From NCBI RefSeq assembly GCF_002335805.1, contig NZ_NISU01000001.1, positions 1,062,079 through 1,126,078 on the forward strand: a DNA stretch of 64,000 nt. The letters run 5' to 3'. Below the pieces are notes generated by a model. That model was not told the origin of the DNA. It did not search any database and was given only the letters and a program-made list of their open reading frames with translations. Position numbers and translations under genes: made by a program. Shown piece after piece: positions 44,395 through 52,990 of this stretch. This DNA is from Bacillus sp. FJAT-45350 (GTDB lineage: Bacteria; Bacillota; Bacilli; Bacillales; NISU01). Within the stretch, counting starts at the first letter, position 1. Every line of letters begins with the position of its first letter.

Positions 44395-45747
44395 TTACGG
44401 ACTGCCGATTTGACGTTGTCTTGTTGGCAAGATATAACCGATAATAGCACCAACTAAAGCTGGTAAAATCCATCCAAGACCAATGTCGTAAAGAGGTAAA
44501 TAATTAATGTAGAACAATTTAACTGCTTCAAGTAATGGCACAGTCGCTCCAGGTAAACTATTCGCTAATGCACTGTAACCGTCTATAATACTAACGAAAA
44601 AGGTTAAGAACATCGACGCGGCATAAACACTTTGCTTTTTAGAAAATAATGGTGAGAAGAGTGCTGATAATATAAGAACAATAGCTAGTGGGTACAAGAG
44701 CATTAAAACCGGCACCGCGAATTGTATAATATTATTTAAGCCGAAATTTGCAATTGTGAATGATACAAAACATAGTATGAACACGAACCATTTATAGCTA
44801 ACCTTTGGTAATAATTTATGGAAAAATTCACTGCAGGCGGTAATAAGTCCGATGCTCGTTTTTAGACAAGCAAGTACAATAATAATTCCTAATAAAACGG
44901 CACCATATGAACCAAAATAGTGTTGAGAGACAGCTGAGAAGATCAGACCACCATTATCAAATGTACCGATTGCTGTTACACTCGATGCGCCCATATACGT
45001 GATAAGACCGTAAATAAGCATCATTAGCCCCATCGCGAAAATGCCTGATTTCAATGTAGCCTTTGAAATATCTTGCGTATCGGTAATACCTTGCCTCTTA
45101 AATGCATTGATGACAACAATACCGAAGGCGAGGGAAGCAAGAGCATCCATCGTGTTATAACCCTCTTTGAAGCCTGTCATAAATGCCAATTGAATATAGT
45201 CACCTGTCGGGTTACCAAAGGTACCCATTGGCTTAATTATGGCAATTCCTATTAAAAAGAATAAAAATACTAAAAATGCTGGTGTTAAATATTTGCCTAT
45301 ATAGTCCATAATTTTCGCGGGATTCAGTGAAAAATAATAGACAATTACAAAAAATAGAAAGCTAAAGATTCCAAGCCATAAGCTAACTTGTTCTGGATTG
45401 ATAAATGGTTCAAACCCAACAACAAATGGGACTGTTGCTGTACGTGGAATGGCGAAAAAGGGACCAATTGTTAAGTAAAGAGTGACTGCGAAAACGCCCC
45501 CAAATATTGGATGTACCCGACTAGCTAAATCACGAAGTCCATTACTTCCAGATAGCCCAATAGCTAAAATCCCTATAAATGGTAGACCGATCGCTGTTAC
45601 TAAGAAACCTATTAATGCTGGCCAGAAGTTCGTCCCAGATTGTTGTCCTAGCTGGATAGGGAAAATTAAGTTGCCAGCACCGAAATACATTCCAAATAGC
45701 ATAGTACCAATAATTGCATATGTTGAAAACGGTATTTTTTTTTGCAT
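44395..45747 (-). CDS. brnQ: Branched-chain amino acid/Na+ symporter BrnQ
   Basis: A 450-residue carrier with about 12 membrane helices. The N-terminal signature is LFGMYFGAGNLIFPIQLGQQ. The LIVCS-family body contains YNTMDALASLAFGIVVI and FSAVSQHYFG. It imports leucine, isoleucine and valine with Na+ or H+. The start ATG 45747 follows GAGGAGC on the minus strand, removing 26 residues of upstream extension. No T-box leader is seen. Confidence 0.9.
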   Translation of the reverse strand: MQKKIPFSTYAIIGTMLFGMYFGAGNLIFPIQLGQQSGTNFWPALIGFLVTAIGLPFIGILAIGLSGSNGLRDLASRVHPIFGGVFAVTLYLTIGPFFAIPRTATVPFVVGFEPFINPEQVSLWLGIFSFLFFVIVYYFSLNPAKIMDYIGKYLTPAFLVFLFFLIGIAIIKPMGTFGNPTGDYIQLAFMTGFKEGYNTMDALASLAFGIVVINAFKRQGITDTQDISKATLKSGIFAMGLMMLIYGLITYMGASSVTAIGTFDNGGLIFSAVSQHYFGSYGAVLLGIIIVLACLKTSIGLITACSEFFHKLLPKVSYKWFVFILCFVSFTIANFGLNNIIQFAVPVLMLLYPLAIVLILSALFSPLFSKKQSVYAASMFLTFFVSIIDGYSALANSLPGATVPLLEAVKLFYINYLPLYDIGLGWILPALVGAIIGYILPTRQRQIGSP

Positions 45748-46138
45748 AAATAATGTGCTCCTCATGATGTAAGTAGTTTTCTCTTTAAAAAATATAATAA
45801 TATCAATCTTTTTATAGAGATACAATACATTTTAATATCCTATGTTTAGCACCACCTTTTCTGACTCGAGATTCGCATCCTTTTGATAGAATAATAGATT
45901 GTTTATCCGGAAGAAGAGGAAATATATAAAGTGTTATTGCCCCTTTAGAATTATGGTTGTTGAATAAGGATAGAACCACTGTGGTTTTAAAATATCATGG
46001 AGGCTAACGGGGGCTTATTTGAAGAAGACTACCAAAATAGACACGTTTACTGCGCAATACAACGATACAAGGTAACGGAATATAGTTTGTGTGGCTAACT
46101 GAAGAACAAGTTGAGGATAATCTGGGGATTTAATCAAT
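45748..46138. other. Intergenic region without recognised gene
   Basis: AT-rich sequence holding the brnQ promoter region and short broken frames. No hairpin, repeat or gene is supported here. Confidence 0.3.
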
Positions 46139-46240
46139 ATGTATATGTTGAGAATTAACCTAGTTGCTAAACAAGACTTGTTAGAAATTAAGGAGTATAT
46201 TACTAAAGAAAGAACTCAAGAATTTTACGCGACACTCTAA
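46139..46240 (+). pseudogene. Truncated RelE/ParE-type toxin N-terminus
   Basis: A 33-codon frame includes RINLVAKQDLLEIKEYITKE, the first strand and helix of RelE/ParE toxins, and then stops at a TAA that lies in a terminator. The catalytic C-terminal part is missing and no antitoxin gene is adjacent. Confidence 0.45.
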
Positions 46241-46256
46241 ATCTGGGTGTCTTTTT
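46231..46256 (+). terminator. Terminator
   Basis: GACACTC pairs with GGGTGTC (one G-U pair) and is followed by T6. Confidence 0.7.
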
Positions 46257-46376
46257 TGTGCACAAAAAGGATTTGGGAATCAGAATAGGTATCTGAGTTC
46301 GCGAAAAATCAGAAAATAGCTTTATGGAGTAAACAGCATTGAACATTAATATTTCTTTTAAAAAATTTTTTTCTTA

Positions 46377-46402
46377 TGAACGATTCGTCAATGGTAATCG
46401 TC
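46377..46402 (+). promoter_or_regulatory. Probable sigma-Y autoregulatory promoter
   Basis: TGAACG (46377-46382), a 16-base spacer and CGTC (46399-46402) match the ECF-type -35/-10 pattern known for sigY autoregulation in B. subtilis. It lies 32 bases before the sigY ATG. Confidence 0.7.
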
Positions 46403-46433
46403 TTATGATTGGAACAGAAGAAAGGGGTTTTCT

Positions 46434-46976
46434 ATGGAACATGAGGAGGACGGAGTGTTAATCGAAAAAGCACTTGATGGCGATGATGATGCGTTCGCTC
46501 AGCTTTTTCACCGGTATTATTCATTTTTATATAAATATTTAGTAAAGCTAACACTTGATGAGGAATTGAGTGGTGACATCGCACAGGAAACAATGCTGAA
46601 ATGCTATACACATTTATCCACGTATAAGGCAGAGGGGAAGTTTTCAACCTGGATGATTTCAATTGCATCTAAGCACTATATCGATTTGCTCAGAAGAAAA
46701 AAGCGTGAAAGAAAATGGTTGGATCAAATAAAACACACCCTTTCACGCCAGATGTCCTGGCAGGCAACTATACAAGGGATGGAATGGAGCGATGTGTTTT
46801 CCGATTTTAATCAGCTCGAAGCCGATGTAAGAGTGCCGATTTTGCTGCACCATTACTACGGGTATACCTACGAGGAAATCAGCAAAATCATAGGGATTAA
46901 GGAAGGGACGGTCAAATCGCGTGTGCATAACGGTTTGAAAAAACTGAGGAAGGAGTGGGATGATGCGAAGGAATGA
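46434..46976 (+). CDS. sigY: ECF RNA polymerase sigma factor SigY
   Basis: A 180-residue sigma factor. Region 2 contains DDAFAQLFHRYYSFLYKYLVKL and DIAQETMLKCY, and region 4 contains YGYTYEEISKIIGIKEGTVKSRVHNG. The following five genes match the order and types of B. subtilis yxlCDEFG, which fixes the identity as SigY. The ribosome site AAAGGGG precedes ATG 46434. Sigma-Y responds weakly to nitrogen stress in B. subtilis and controls mainly its own operon. Confidence 0.9.
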   Translation: MEHEEDGVLIEKALDGDDDAFAQLFHRYYSFLYKYLVKLTLDEELSGDIAQETMLKCYTHLSTYKAEGKFSTWMISIASKHYIDLLRRKKRERKWLDQIKHTLSRQMSWQATIQGMEWSDVFSDFNQLEADVRVPILLHHYYGYTYEEISKIIGIKEGTVKSRVHNGLKKLRKEWDDAKE

Positions 46977-47283
46977 TGAAGAGAATATCAATCAGTTAAA
47001 GCGCGATTGGAAGCAGTTTGATGATTTAGGCGAGGAATATGTTTCGATGGTCGAAATTAAGGATCAGCTCAATCTGTATCATGAAAAAAAGAAAAGAACG
47101 TTTTACAAAGAATTGGTAATTTTTTTATGCTCCGCTTTTGTTATATTGAGCGCCTTTACTTTAAGTTATTTACGAGCTCCAGGTCTGTTTATCGCCATAC
47201 AAGTTGGGGCAAGTGTACTAGCACCGCTTTTCCTTTTCGTATTGGCTAAACGCAATAACAGGAAAGGGAAGGTTCTCTTATGA
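46960..47283 (+). CDS. yxlC: YxlC-like anti-sigma-Y protein
   Basis: A 107-residue protein: an acidic cytosolic half (residues 1-45, DWKQFDDLGEEYVSMVEIKDQL) and two membrane helices (about 52-71 and 76-95). YxlC together with YxlD inhibits SigY in B. subtilis. The gene overlaps the sigY end; ATG 46960 or ATG 46963 is the start, after AAGGAG. Confidence 0.8.
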   Translation: MMRRNDEENINQLKRDWKQFDDLGEEYVSMVEIKDQLNLYHEKKKRTFYKELVIFLCSAFVILSAFTLSYLRAPGLFIAIQVGASVLAPLFLFVLAKRNNRKGKVLL

Positions 47284-47501
47284 CAACAGTGGAACAGTAC
47301 ATTTTGATTCCAATCATAATTATCACTTTATTGATACAGAGTACACTTCTTTTTATTCATGCAAAGAAACACGGAAGCTTTGCATGGTTTTGGGGGATTT
47401 GGGGACTTATTCAATTTCCACTCCCAATAGTGTTTTATTTATTGTTTGTGGTGTGGCCACGAAGAAGAAAACAAAAAAAACGAAATAAAATGGAGAGATG
47501 A
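47280..47501 (+). CDS. yxlD: YxlD-like membrane protein (anti-sigma-Y complex)
   Basis: A 73-residue protein with two membrane helices (7-25 and 34-58) and a very basic tail WPRRRKQKKRNKMER. It begins in an ATGA overlap with yxlC and ends overlapping yxlE. Its position and size match YxlD, the second negative regulator of SigY. Confidence 0.8.
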   Translation: MTTVEQYILIPIIIITLLIQSTLLFIHAKKHGSFAWFWGIWGLIQFPLPIVFYLLFVVWPRRRKQKKRNKMER

Positions 47502-47704
47502 ACATGGAAATGTTACAAGAAATAAATTGGCAGTTAGTAGCGCCACTTATTGTGTTACAAATGATACTAACGGTAGTAGCCCTTGTTAGTTGCCTCAGAC
47601 AAGAAGAAACAAACGGACCAAAATGGATGTGGGTGTTGATTATTTTATTCGTAAATCTACTAGGAGCCATTCTATACTTTATCTTAGGTCGTAAAAATGG
47701 ATAG
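47498..47704 (+). CDS. yxlE: YxlE-like PLDc_N-domain membrane protein
   Basis: A 68-residue protein of two helices with the phospholipase-D-nuclease N-terminal pattern (WQLVAPLIVLQMILTVVALV, then KWMWVLIILFVNLLGAILYF). It overlaps yxlD by four bases. It is a small protein of the SigY operon; its function is unknown. Confidence 0.8.
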   Translation: MNMEMLQEINWQLVAPLIVLQMILTVVALVSCLRQEETNGPKWMWVLIILFVNLLGAILYFILGRKNG

Positions 47705-47715
47705 GAGAGATCTAA

Positions 47716-48609
47716 ATGCTCGTTTCTGTTACTGATTTATCAAAAAATTTCAAGGAACATAAGGCAGTGAAACACATCTCGTTTTCCATTGATAAAGGCT
47801 GCTGCATTGCTTTACTTGGGCCAAACGGCGCTGGGAAAACAACAACTTTACAAATGCTAGCGGGTTTAGTCACACCGACAACAGGAAAGATTCAGTTTGC
47901 GGGACATGAGAACGGCGATTACCGTTCACTAATCGGTTTCTTACCGCAGCATCCATCTTTCTTTAATTGGATGACACCAAAGGAATTTCTTCAGTTTGTA
48001 GGAAATCTGTCACATGTCCCGAAAAAACAGCTGACTGCTCGCATTGATGAGACATTGGCATTTGTCCGTTTAGAAGAGGTAAAAAACAAGAACATTGGTG
48101 GTTTTTCTGGAGGAATGAAACAGAGGTTAGGGCTAGCGCAAGCCTTGCTTCACGAGCCAGAGCTATTAATATTAGATGAGCCCGTTTCAGCACTTGACCC
48201 AACAGGAAGACGTGAAGTCCTTCAGCTTATAGACAAGCTAAAACGTGAGATGACGATTTTGTTTTCAACCCATATATTACATGATGCTGAACAGGTTTGT
48301 GAGGAGATTATGATGCTTAAGGATGGAGACTTAAAATGGCTTGGCACGCTTGAGCAATTAAGGAAGGAGTTTGATTCATTAGCGATTAAGCTTCAAACGC
48401 GAGAACCACTTAAAGGTGTGTTAGAGGATGCAAGCTACATTGATAAAATTGACTATCAAGACCAGCATACAGCTACAATTACGATGAATGATATGGGAAA
48501 AACGAATGAATTATTGCATCAGGTCATCTTAAAAAATCGAACGGTCATTCTCTTTGAAATGATACAAGACACATTGGAAGACGCATATATGAAGGTGATG
48601 GAGCGATGA
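47716..48609 (+). CDS. yxlF: YxlF-like ABC transporter ATP-binding protein
   Basis: A 297-residue ATPase with Walker A LGPNGAGKTTTL, signature GGFSGGMKQRLG, Walker B LLILDEPVSALD and a CcmA-type C-terminal extension. It pairs with the permease encoded next (ATGA overlap). The AGGAGAG ribosome site lies before ATG 47716. The exported substrate is unknown. Confidence 0.9.
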   Translation: MLVSVTDLSKNFKEHKAVKHISFSIDKGCCIALLGPNGAGKTTTLQMLAGLVTPTTGKIQFAGHENGDYRSLIGFLPQHPSFFNWMTPKEFLQFVGNLSHVPKKQLTARIDETLAFVRLEEVKNKNIGGFSGGMKQRLGLAQALLHEPELLILDEPVSALDPTGRREVLQLIDKLKREMTILFSTHILHDAEQVCEEIMMLKDGDLKWLGTLEQLRKEFDSLAIKLQTREPLKGVLEDASYIDKIDYQDQHTATITMNDMGKTNELLHQVILKNRTVILFEMIQDTLEDAYMKVMER

Positions 48610-49388
48610 AAATTTTTTTAACTCTATTTACGAAAGAAATGAAGGAAAGCCTTCGCAACGGCAAGTTGATATGGCTTCCTATTGTTTTGATGATCATTGG
48701 GATTTCACAGCCTATAACAAGCTATTATATGCCGCAAATTCTTGAAGCAGCGGGAAACCTCCCTGAAGGAGCGGTCATTGATATTCCAATCCCAACTGGC
48801 GAAGAGGTGCTAATAGGGACGATGTCTCAATATGGGATGATCGGAACATTGCTATTTGTTCTCGCCACGATGGGGGTGATTACACAAGAACGACAAAACG
48901 GCTCGTTAATGCTTGTTATGGTTAGACCGGTAAGTTCCCTTCAATATATTTCTAGCAAGTGTGCAGCCCAGCTCATTATTTTGCTTACTGCACTAGCAGC
49001 AAGTTATCTGTTAACTTGGTATTATACAAATCTCCTGTTTAATCCAGTCCCATGGGAGACGATGGTAGGCAGCTTTGTTGTCTACAGTCTTTGGGTTGTA
49101 TTTATTGTTGTTATGACCGTTTTGTTTGGAACACTGTTGAAGAACAGTGGCGGCATTGCAGGAGTGAGTGTCTTGTTGCTAGCAGCAATAAGCTTAGTGA
49201 CAACACTGTTCCCTGCATATACACAATGGAGTCCTGGCAATCTTCGCGCCCAAGCTTCCGTAATTTTACTTGAGGGACAATGGGTGAGCTCAGTTTGGCA
49301 GGTTGTATGGAGTACGCTGGGGCTATCTGTTGTATTATTTGGGTTGGCGGTGTATTGCTTTAAACGACTTGAGAGATTTGGACATTAA
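48606..49388 (+). CDS. yxlG: YxlG-like ABC-2 type permease
   Basis: A 260-residue permease of the ABC-2/NosY type: a first helix (about 21-40), an extracytoplasmic loop with EGAVIDIPIPTGEEV, and five more helices. The motif ITQERQNGSLMLVMVRPVSS after helix 2 is typical. It is the last gene of the sigY operon. Confidence 0.88.
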   Translation: MKIFLTLFTKEMKESLRNGKLIWLPIVLMIIGISQPITSYYMPQILEAAGNLPEGAVIDIPIPTGEEVLIGTMSQYGMIGTLLFVLATMGVITQERQNGSLMLVMVRPVSSLQYISSKCAAQLIILLTALAASYLLTWYYTNLLFNPVPWETMVGSFVVYSLWVVFIVVMTVLFGTLLKNSGGIAGVSVLLLAAISLVTTLFPAYTQWSPGNLRAQASVILLEGQWVSSVWQVVWSTLGLSVVLFGLAVYCFKRLERFGH

Positions 49389-49403
49389 CATTAAACTTTA
49401 TAG

Positions 49404-49481
49404 ACAAATCAAAAAGTTCCAGCAGTTTTATTAATTGCTGGCTCGGGTACAGGTGACCGGGATGGGAACATGCCTATATAG
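49404..49481 (+). pseudogene. Alpha/beta-hydrolase fragment
   Basis: A short frame reads QKVPAVLLIAGSGTGDRDGN and then stops. That is the oxyanion-hole start (PxVLLIAGSGxxDRDG) of a known hydrolase family. No start codon, nucleophile elbow or remaining domain is present. Confidence 0.5.
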
Positions 49482-49583
49482 CTTTCTATCAAGAAGCAGG
49501 TGGAATAACATGGCCGCTCATGAAAGAGCAAATCATTGTAATATGGAAACAGTAATAGAATTAAAAATAGGAGGTAAGCATTC

Positions 49584-50054
49584 ATGAGTAACTATGGAAG
49601 TCTCCATGAAAAAGAAGGAAGATCAGTTTTGGTTTTTGAACGTAAATATCCAGTAAATCCTGAAAAGGTTTTTCGTTATATAACCGATCCTCATTATTTC
49701 ACTCAGTGGTATCCATTTGCAACTGGAGATATGGACCTTAGTGTTGGTGGAAAGATAAAGTTCGATGATGGTGAAGGGTCAATCTATGAGGCTGTTATTA
49801 CCGAATTGAACCCTCCATATTCCTTTTGTTTTAAGGAAGTTGATGATTTGTTAGAGATAAGTATTCATGAAGCAGGTCAAGGGTGCGCCTTGATGTTTAG
49901 CCATACGTTTGACGATCGAGCACTGGCTGTATATACAGCTGCAGGATGGCATAGATGCTTGGATGTCCTTGGTCAATTAATTCATGGTCGCACAATAGAA
50001 TGGGAAGATAATGCACTTGAATTACGTGAATACTATAAAGTGCAGTTTGATTAG
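49584..50054 (+). CDS. SRPBCC/AHSA1-like domain protein
   Basis: A 156-residue START-like fold protein: ERKYPVNPEKVFRYITDPHYFTQWYP is the AHSA1 N-terminal pattern, and AAGWHRCLDVLGQLIHG the C-terminal helix. Such proteins bind small hydrophobic ligands or act as co-chaperones. GGAGGTAA lies before ATG 49584. It is probably a single-gene unit. Confidence 0.85.
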   Translation: MSNYGSLHEKEGRSVLVFERKYPVNPEKVFRYITDPHYFTQWYPFATGDMDLSVGGKIKFDDGEGSIYEAVITELNPPYSFCFKEVDDLLEISIHEAGQGCALMFSHTFDDRALAVYTAAGWHRCLDVLGQLIHGRTIEWEDNALELREYYKVQFD

Positions 50055-50233
50055 GAATTGAGAGCTTTTTAGTTAATTTACATATGTGTTAGTAATTTGT
50101 ACCTTAAGTAATACGATCAACAATAGTTGTAATACTGAACTTACATTACCTGCTTTCTTCGTATGGGACGTTATTAGTAATCCGGACGAAAGGACAAAGG
50201 AAATGCGATATATTTTATTTTGGAGGGAACAAA

Positions 50234-50605
50234 ATGGAAGCTTTTTCTGAATTTTTGGCGTGGATTGATGACCCGTTCCACCGGGAAAGAACGGAAGAAG
50301 TGTTGACTTGGATAAAAAATAAGTATCCAAATCTAAACACAGAAATCAAATGGAAACAACCGATGTTTACAGTTCATGGTACATATATTATTGGATTTAG
50401 TGTATCAAAAAAGCATTTAGCTGTCGCTCCTGAAAGTGTGACAATAACTCATGTAGAGGATGATATTATGAAGGCTGGGTATGACTACACAAAAGAGCTG
50501 ATACGTATCCCTTGGAATGACCCAATTGATTATCCACTACTTGAGAAAATGATTGAGTTTAATATTCTGGACAAGGCAAACTGTTCTACCTTTTGGCGAA
50601 AGTAA
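50234..50605 (+). CDS. fra: Frataxin-like iron chaperone (DUF1801, Fra/YdhG)
   Basis: A 123-residue cytosolic protein. ADPFHRERTEEVL-like N-terminus (DDPFHRERTEEVLTWIKNKY), EIKWKQPMF, FSVSKKHLAVAPE, and the ending LDKANCSTFWRK match, from memory, B. subtilis Fra (YdhG), which donates iron for Fe-S cluster and haem assembly. GGAGGG lies before ATG 50234. A terminator follows. Confidence 0.85.
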   Translation: MEAFSEFLAWIDDPFHRERTEEVLTWIKNKYPNLNTEIKWKQPMFTVHGTYIIGFSVSKKHLAVAPESVTITHVEDDIMKAGYDYTKELIRIPWNDPIDYPLLEKMIEFNILDKANCSTFWRK

Positions 50606-50704
50606 AAGATAGTCCATAGGGGTTGCCTTTACCTGGCAAACACTTAGAAAATCATATTTACCGTGTAAATGCTTCAACTAGTTAACTGTGTAGCAAAAAA
50701 GAAA

Positions 50705-50735
50705 GATAACCACCTTTTGTGGTTATCCTCTCTTT
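50705..50735 (+). terminator. Terminator after fra
   Basis: A perfect 9-bp stem GATAACCAC / GTGGTTATC with a 5-base loop, then CTCTCTTT. Confidence 0.75.
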
Positions 50736-50869
50736 ATTGTTGCTAGTAACTTTGTCACTCTGAAATGATGAAACAACGTCAACCCAATAATAACTAAGCT
50801 GAAAACCGAAGACATAATCGGGCTGTATAACAATCCTTTAACAACATTTTGATTAAACAATCGTATCAT
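50723..50869 (-). pseudogene. Possible C-terminal fragment of a membrane protein
   Basis: The minus-strand frame from ATG 50869 encodes 48 residues with one hydrophobic helix (IMSSVFSLVIIGLTLF) and a basic end. It has no good ribosome site, and the frame continues upstream without a start. Its end coincides with the fra terminator. Probably a gene remnant. Confidence 0.25.
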
Positions 50870-51079
50870 TCCTGTCTGTGAGGGATATAGTTCAATTTTT
50901 ATTATTTAATAAATCCAATAAAATTATCCAAAAAATACCTGCATCGTACAAAGGTGTACTCTATAATTAAATATGAAAGAGATAGATGACATAAGTAGCT
51001 TCAGTCATCTATCTTTTTAGGTTTATGATTTAATAATTCTAATACGAGAGGTAAAGGAAAACCAGAAGGAGGAAACGGC

Positions 51080-52075
51080 TTGATGACAGTAGGTGAACTC
51101 AAATTCGAGCTTGAGATGTGGGAAGATAATGATGGATTTGAGGGTGAAGAGGAAGAGCAGGAGTGGATACGATTAGGCATTACACTCTATGAACAGCTTA
51201 TCAAGTTAGATAAAGAAAATAGGGGAGAGTACGCTGAGGCTCTTTCAAGGCTTTATTTAAACCTTGGTCGAGATGCGAAAATGAAATTTTTTCACTTTAC
51301 TAAAGCGGTTCGTTATCTTAAGCAAGTAACTTACATAGACCCAAAGAATCCTAAACCTTGCTATCACCTTTCATTTTTACTAGAAAAAGAAAATAACTAT
51401 GAGGGTGCGCTATTTTACGCTGAACGGGCGATTAAATTAAGTATAAACGAAAAGCTCAAAGATAAGCTCTACTGTAATATGGCTTATTGCTATTACAAGC
51501 TAAAATTTGTAACAGAGGCTATTCAACACCTGGCCCAAGTAGAAGTAAAAGCTAAATATGATCCGTCTTTGGCTGTCTTTCTAAGACCATATCAAGCAAA
51601 AATCAAATCATCAAAAAAAGGCTATGTGCCGTTATCAGAGCAATACAGCACATTGATTGAAACTGAAGACGAAATCGAGGATAGTATCTTGAAAGGAGAA
51701 CGGATTGCACTTATTATTCATCCATTTGAGACAGTATTACATGGAGAAATTAATACAGTCCAATTCTCACCGGTAAAGGCACAAATACTAGAGATGATTA
51801 TATTGAGTGAAGCATCGTTATCTATTCAACAAATTGCAGAAGCTCTTTGGGGGTACGACGCTGAAAATATGTCTGGTTCATATGTTCCAAGAATGATAAC
51901 TGACATTCGAAAGGATATTAAGAAAACGACAGGGATAGAGGGGAAGGCTTTATTAAAGACGGTCGAAGGTAAATATATATGGGATCATGATGTGCTCAAA
52001 GGAACGATACATTATAAAAATGTAGATAATAGAAGAGCACGAAGAGGAACGAATGAGGGGATTACAATTTTGTAA
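51080..52075 (+). CDS. TPR protein with C-terminal winged-helix domain
   Basis: A 331-residue protein. TPR-like repeats (about 20-185) include PKPCYHLSFLLEKENNYEGALFYAERAIKL-type units. A winged-helix-like domain (about 230-315) is SPVKAQILEMIILSEASLSIQQIAEALWG..., resembling the DNA-binding end of OmpR/SARP-type regulators placed at the C-terminus. The start is TTG 51080 (or ATG 51083) with AAGGAGG at 51066-51072. The last codons and stop lie within the palindromic repeat copy 2. It is probably a regulator linked to the two unknown genes downstream (inference). Confidence 0.65.
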   Translation: MMTVGELKFELEMWEDNDGFEGEEEEQEWIRLGITLYEQLIKLDKENRGEYAEALSRLYLNLGRDAKMKFFHFTKAVRYLKQVTYIDPKNPKPCYHLSFLLEKENNYEGALFYAERAIKLSINEKLKDKLYCNMAYCYYKLKFVTEAIQHLAQVEVKAKYDPSLAVFLRPYQAKIKSSKKGYVPLSEQYSTLIETEDEIEDSILKGERIALIIHPFETVLHGEINTVQFSPVKAQILEMIILSEASLSIQQIAEALWGYDAENMSGSYVPRMITDIRKDIKKTTGIEGKALLKTVEGKYIWDHDVLKGTIHYKNVDNRRARRGTNEGITIL

Positions 52076-52110
52076 TCCTCTTTATTTTATACTTAGGTTA
52101 ACAAATTAGG
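52051..52110. repeat. Dispersed 60-base repeat, copy 2 (perfect palindrome)
   Basis: GATTACAATTTTGTAATCC at 52060-52078 contains an exact inverted repeat (GATTACAA / TTGTAATC) followed by T-rich sequence, then TTAGGTTAACAAATTAGGAGG, which provides the ribosome site of the gene at 52123. It can act as a terminator for the gene ending at 52075 and as a leader element for the next. Copy 1 is at 35071-35130; a shorter copy 3 starts at 52918. Confidence 0.65.
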
Positions 52111-52122
52111 AGGCGATGAGAG

Positions 52123-52914
52123 ATGAAATCAAATTTATTTACTCTTGAACTAATGGATGGACAGGAAAGGTTATTTGAGGCATTGGAGATGAGAGGTTTT
52201 CTAGTAGAGAAGAATGGACCGTACCTCACATTATCAAAAGGAAGTGCCGAGTCAGATTATAGAGCACTAAAAAGTTTACTAACAAAAATGAATGTCCCGA
52301 TGTTCTGGAATGGAGTGAACTTTCAACTACTTGTGAATCGATTCCCAGTCGCAATGATGAAACGTATTACAACAAAGGCAGGGCATGAGTTCCCTGTACA
52401 AATGAATGATTATCACTACAGATGGAGAGCATTCGCAAATCGTAAATTTGGATTAAAAGTAAATACAATTGAGCTAGACCCATACATTGCACTACTAGTT
52501 AAAACAGTAAACCAAGCGGGTATACCTTGCTTAGCTGGATGTGACGGTCACTTAAAGCACGCACCGAATTTACAATTCTCTGGCGTCTTTAATGGAGCAT
52601 GGTTCAAAATAATTCAGAAACATTATCTACAAGAATTAAAATTGAACTATCAGTGGGAAGTCACATTTAACGCTCGTTCTGGTTCTAATTTAGTCGCAAC
52701 TAAAAAAGACGAAGAACAATGGGACATGAAAAAGATCTATGCAGATACGTTAACAATGGCCTATAAAATAAAAGAACATGCTGAGGAAATTAGACAAAGA
52801 AAACTAGCTTCATTTAAAAGAAGCAAAGTAATGAAACAAACAGCTGAATTACTAAAGGCAACTGGTGATTATTCAAAATTAGTATCTTGGATGGAGGAAG
52901 TGAGTTTTAAGTAG
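52123..52914 (+). CDS. Unknown protein with CDGH motif, paralog A
   Basis: A 263-residue soluble protein of unrecognised family. Conserved with paralog B is LDPYIALLVKTVNQAGIPCLAGCDGH (Cys-Asp-Gly-His at about residue 146) inside an alpha/beta context, and an N-terminal half with the pattern ALEMRGFLVEKNG... LTKMNVPMFWNGVNFQLL. A metal or nucleotide site at CDGH is possible but not shown. AGGAGG lies 9 bases before ATG 52123. It sits directly behind the palindromic repeat. Confidence 0.7.
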   Translation: MKSNLFTLELMDGQERLFEALEMRGFLVEKNGPYLTLSKGSAESDYRALKSLLTKMNVPMFWNGVNFQLLVNRFPVAMMKRITTKAGHEFPVQMNDYHYRWRAFANRKFGLKVNTIELDPYIALLVKTVNQAGIPCLAGCDGHLKHAPNLQFSGVFNGAWFKIIQKHYLQELKLNYQWEVTFNARSGSNLVATKKDEEQWDMKKIYADTLTMAYKIKEHAEEIRQRKLASFKRSKVMKQTAELLKATGDYSKLVSWMEEVSFK

Positions 52915-52917
52915 GGA

Positions 52918-52936
52918 GATTACAATTTTGTAATCC
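52918..52936. repeat. Palindromic repeat, copy 3 (core only)
   Basis: GATTACAATTTTGTAATCC is identical to the core of copy 2. The flank has diverged but keeps AATTAACAAA... and ACAAATTAGGG before the next gene. It starts 4 bases after the stop of paralog A. Confidence 0.65.
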
Positions 52937-52990
52937 AGCGTATCGTATACTTCAATTAACAAAGCAAAGACAAATTAGGGAGAGATGAAA

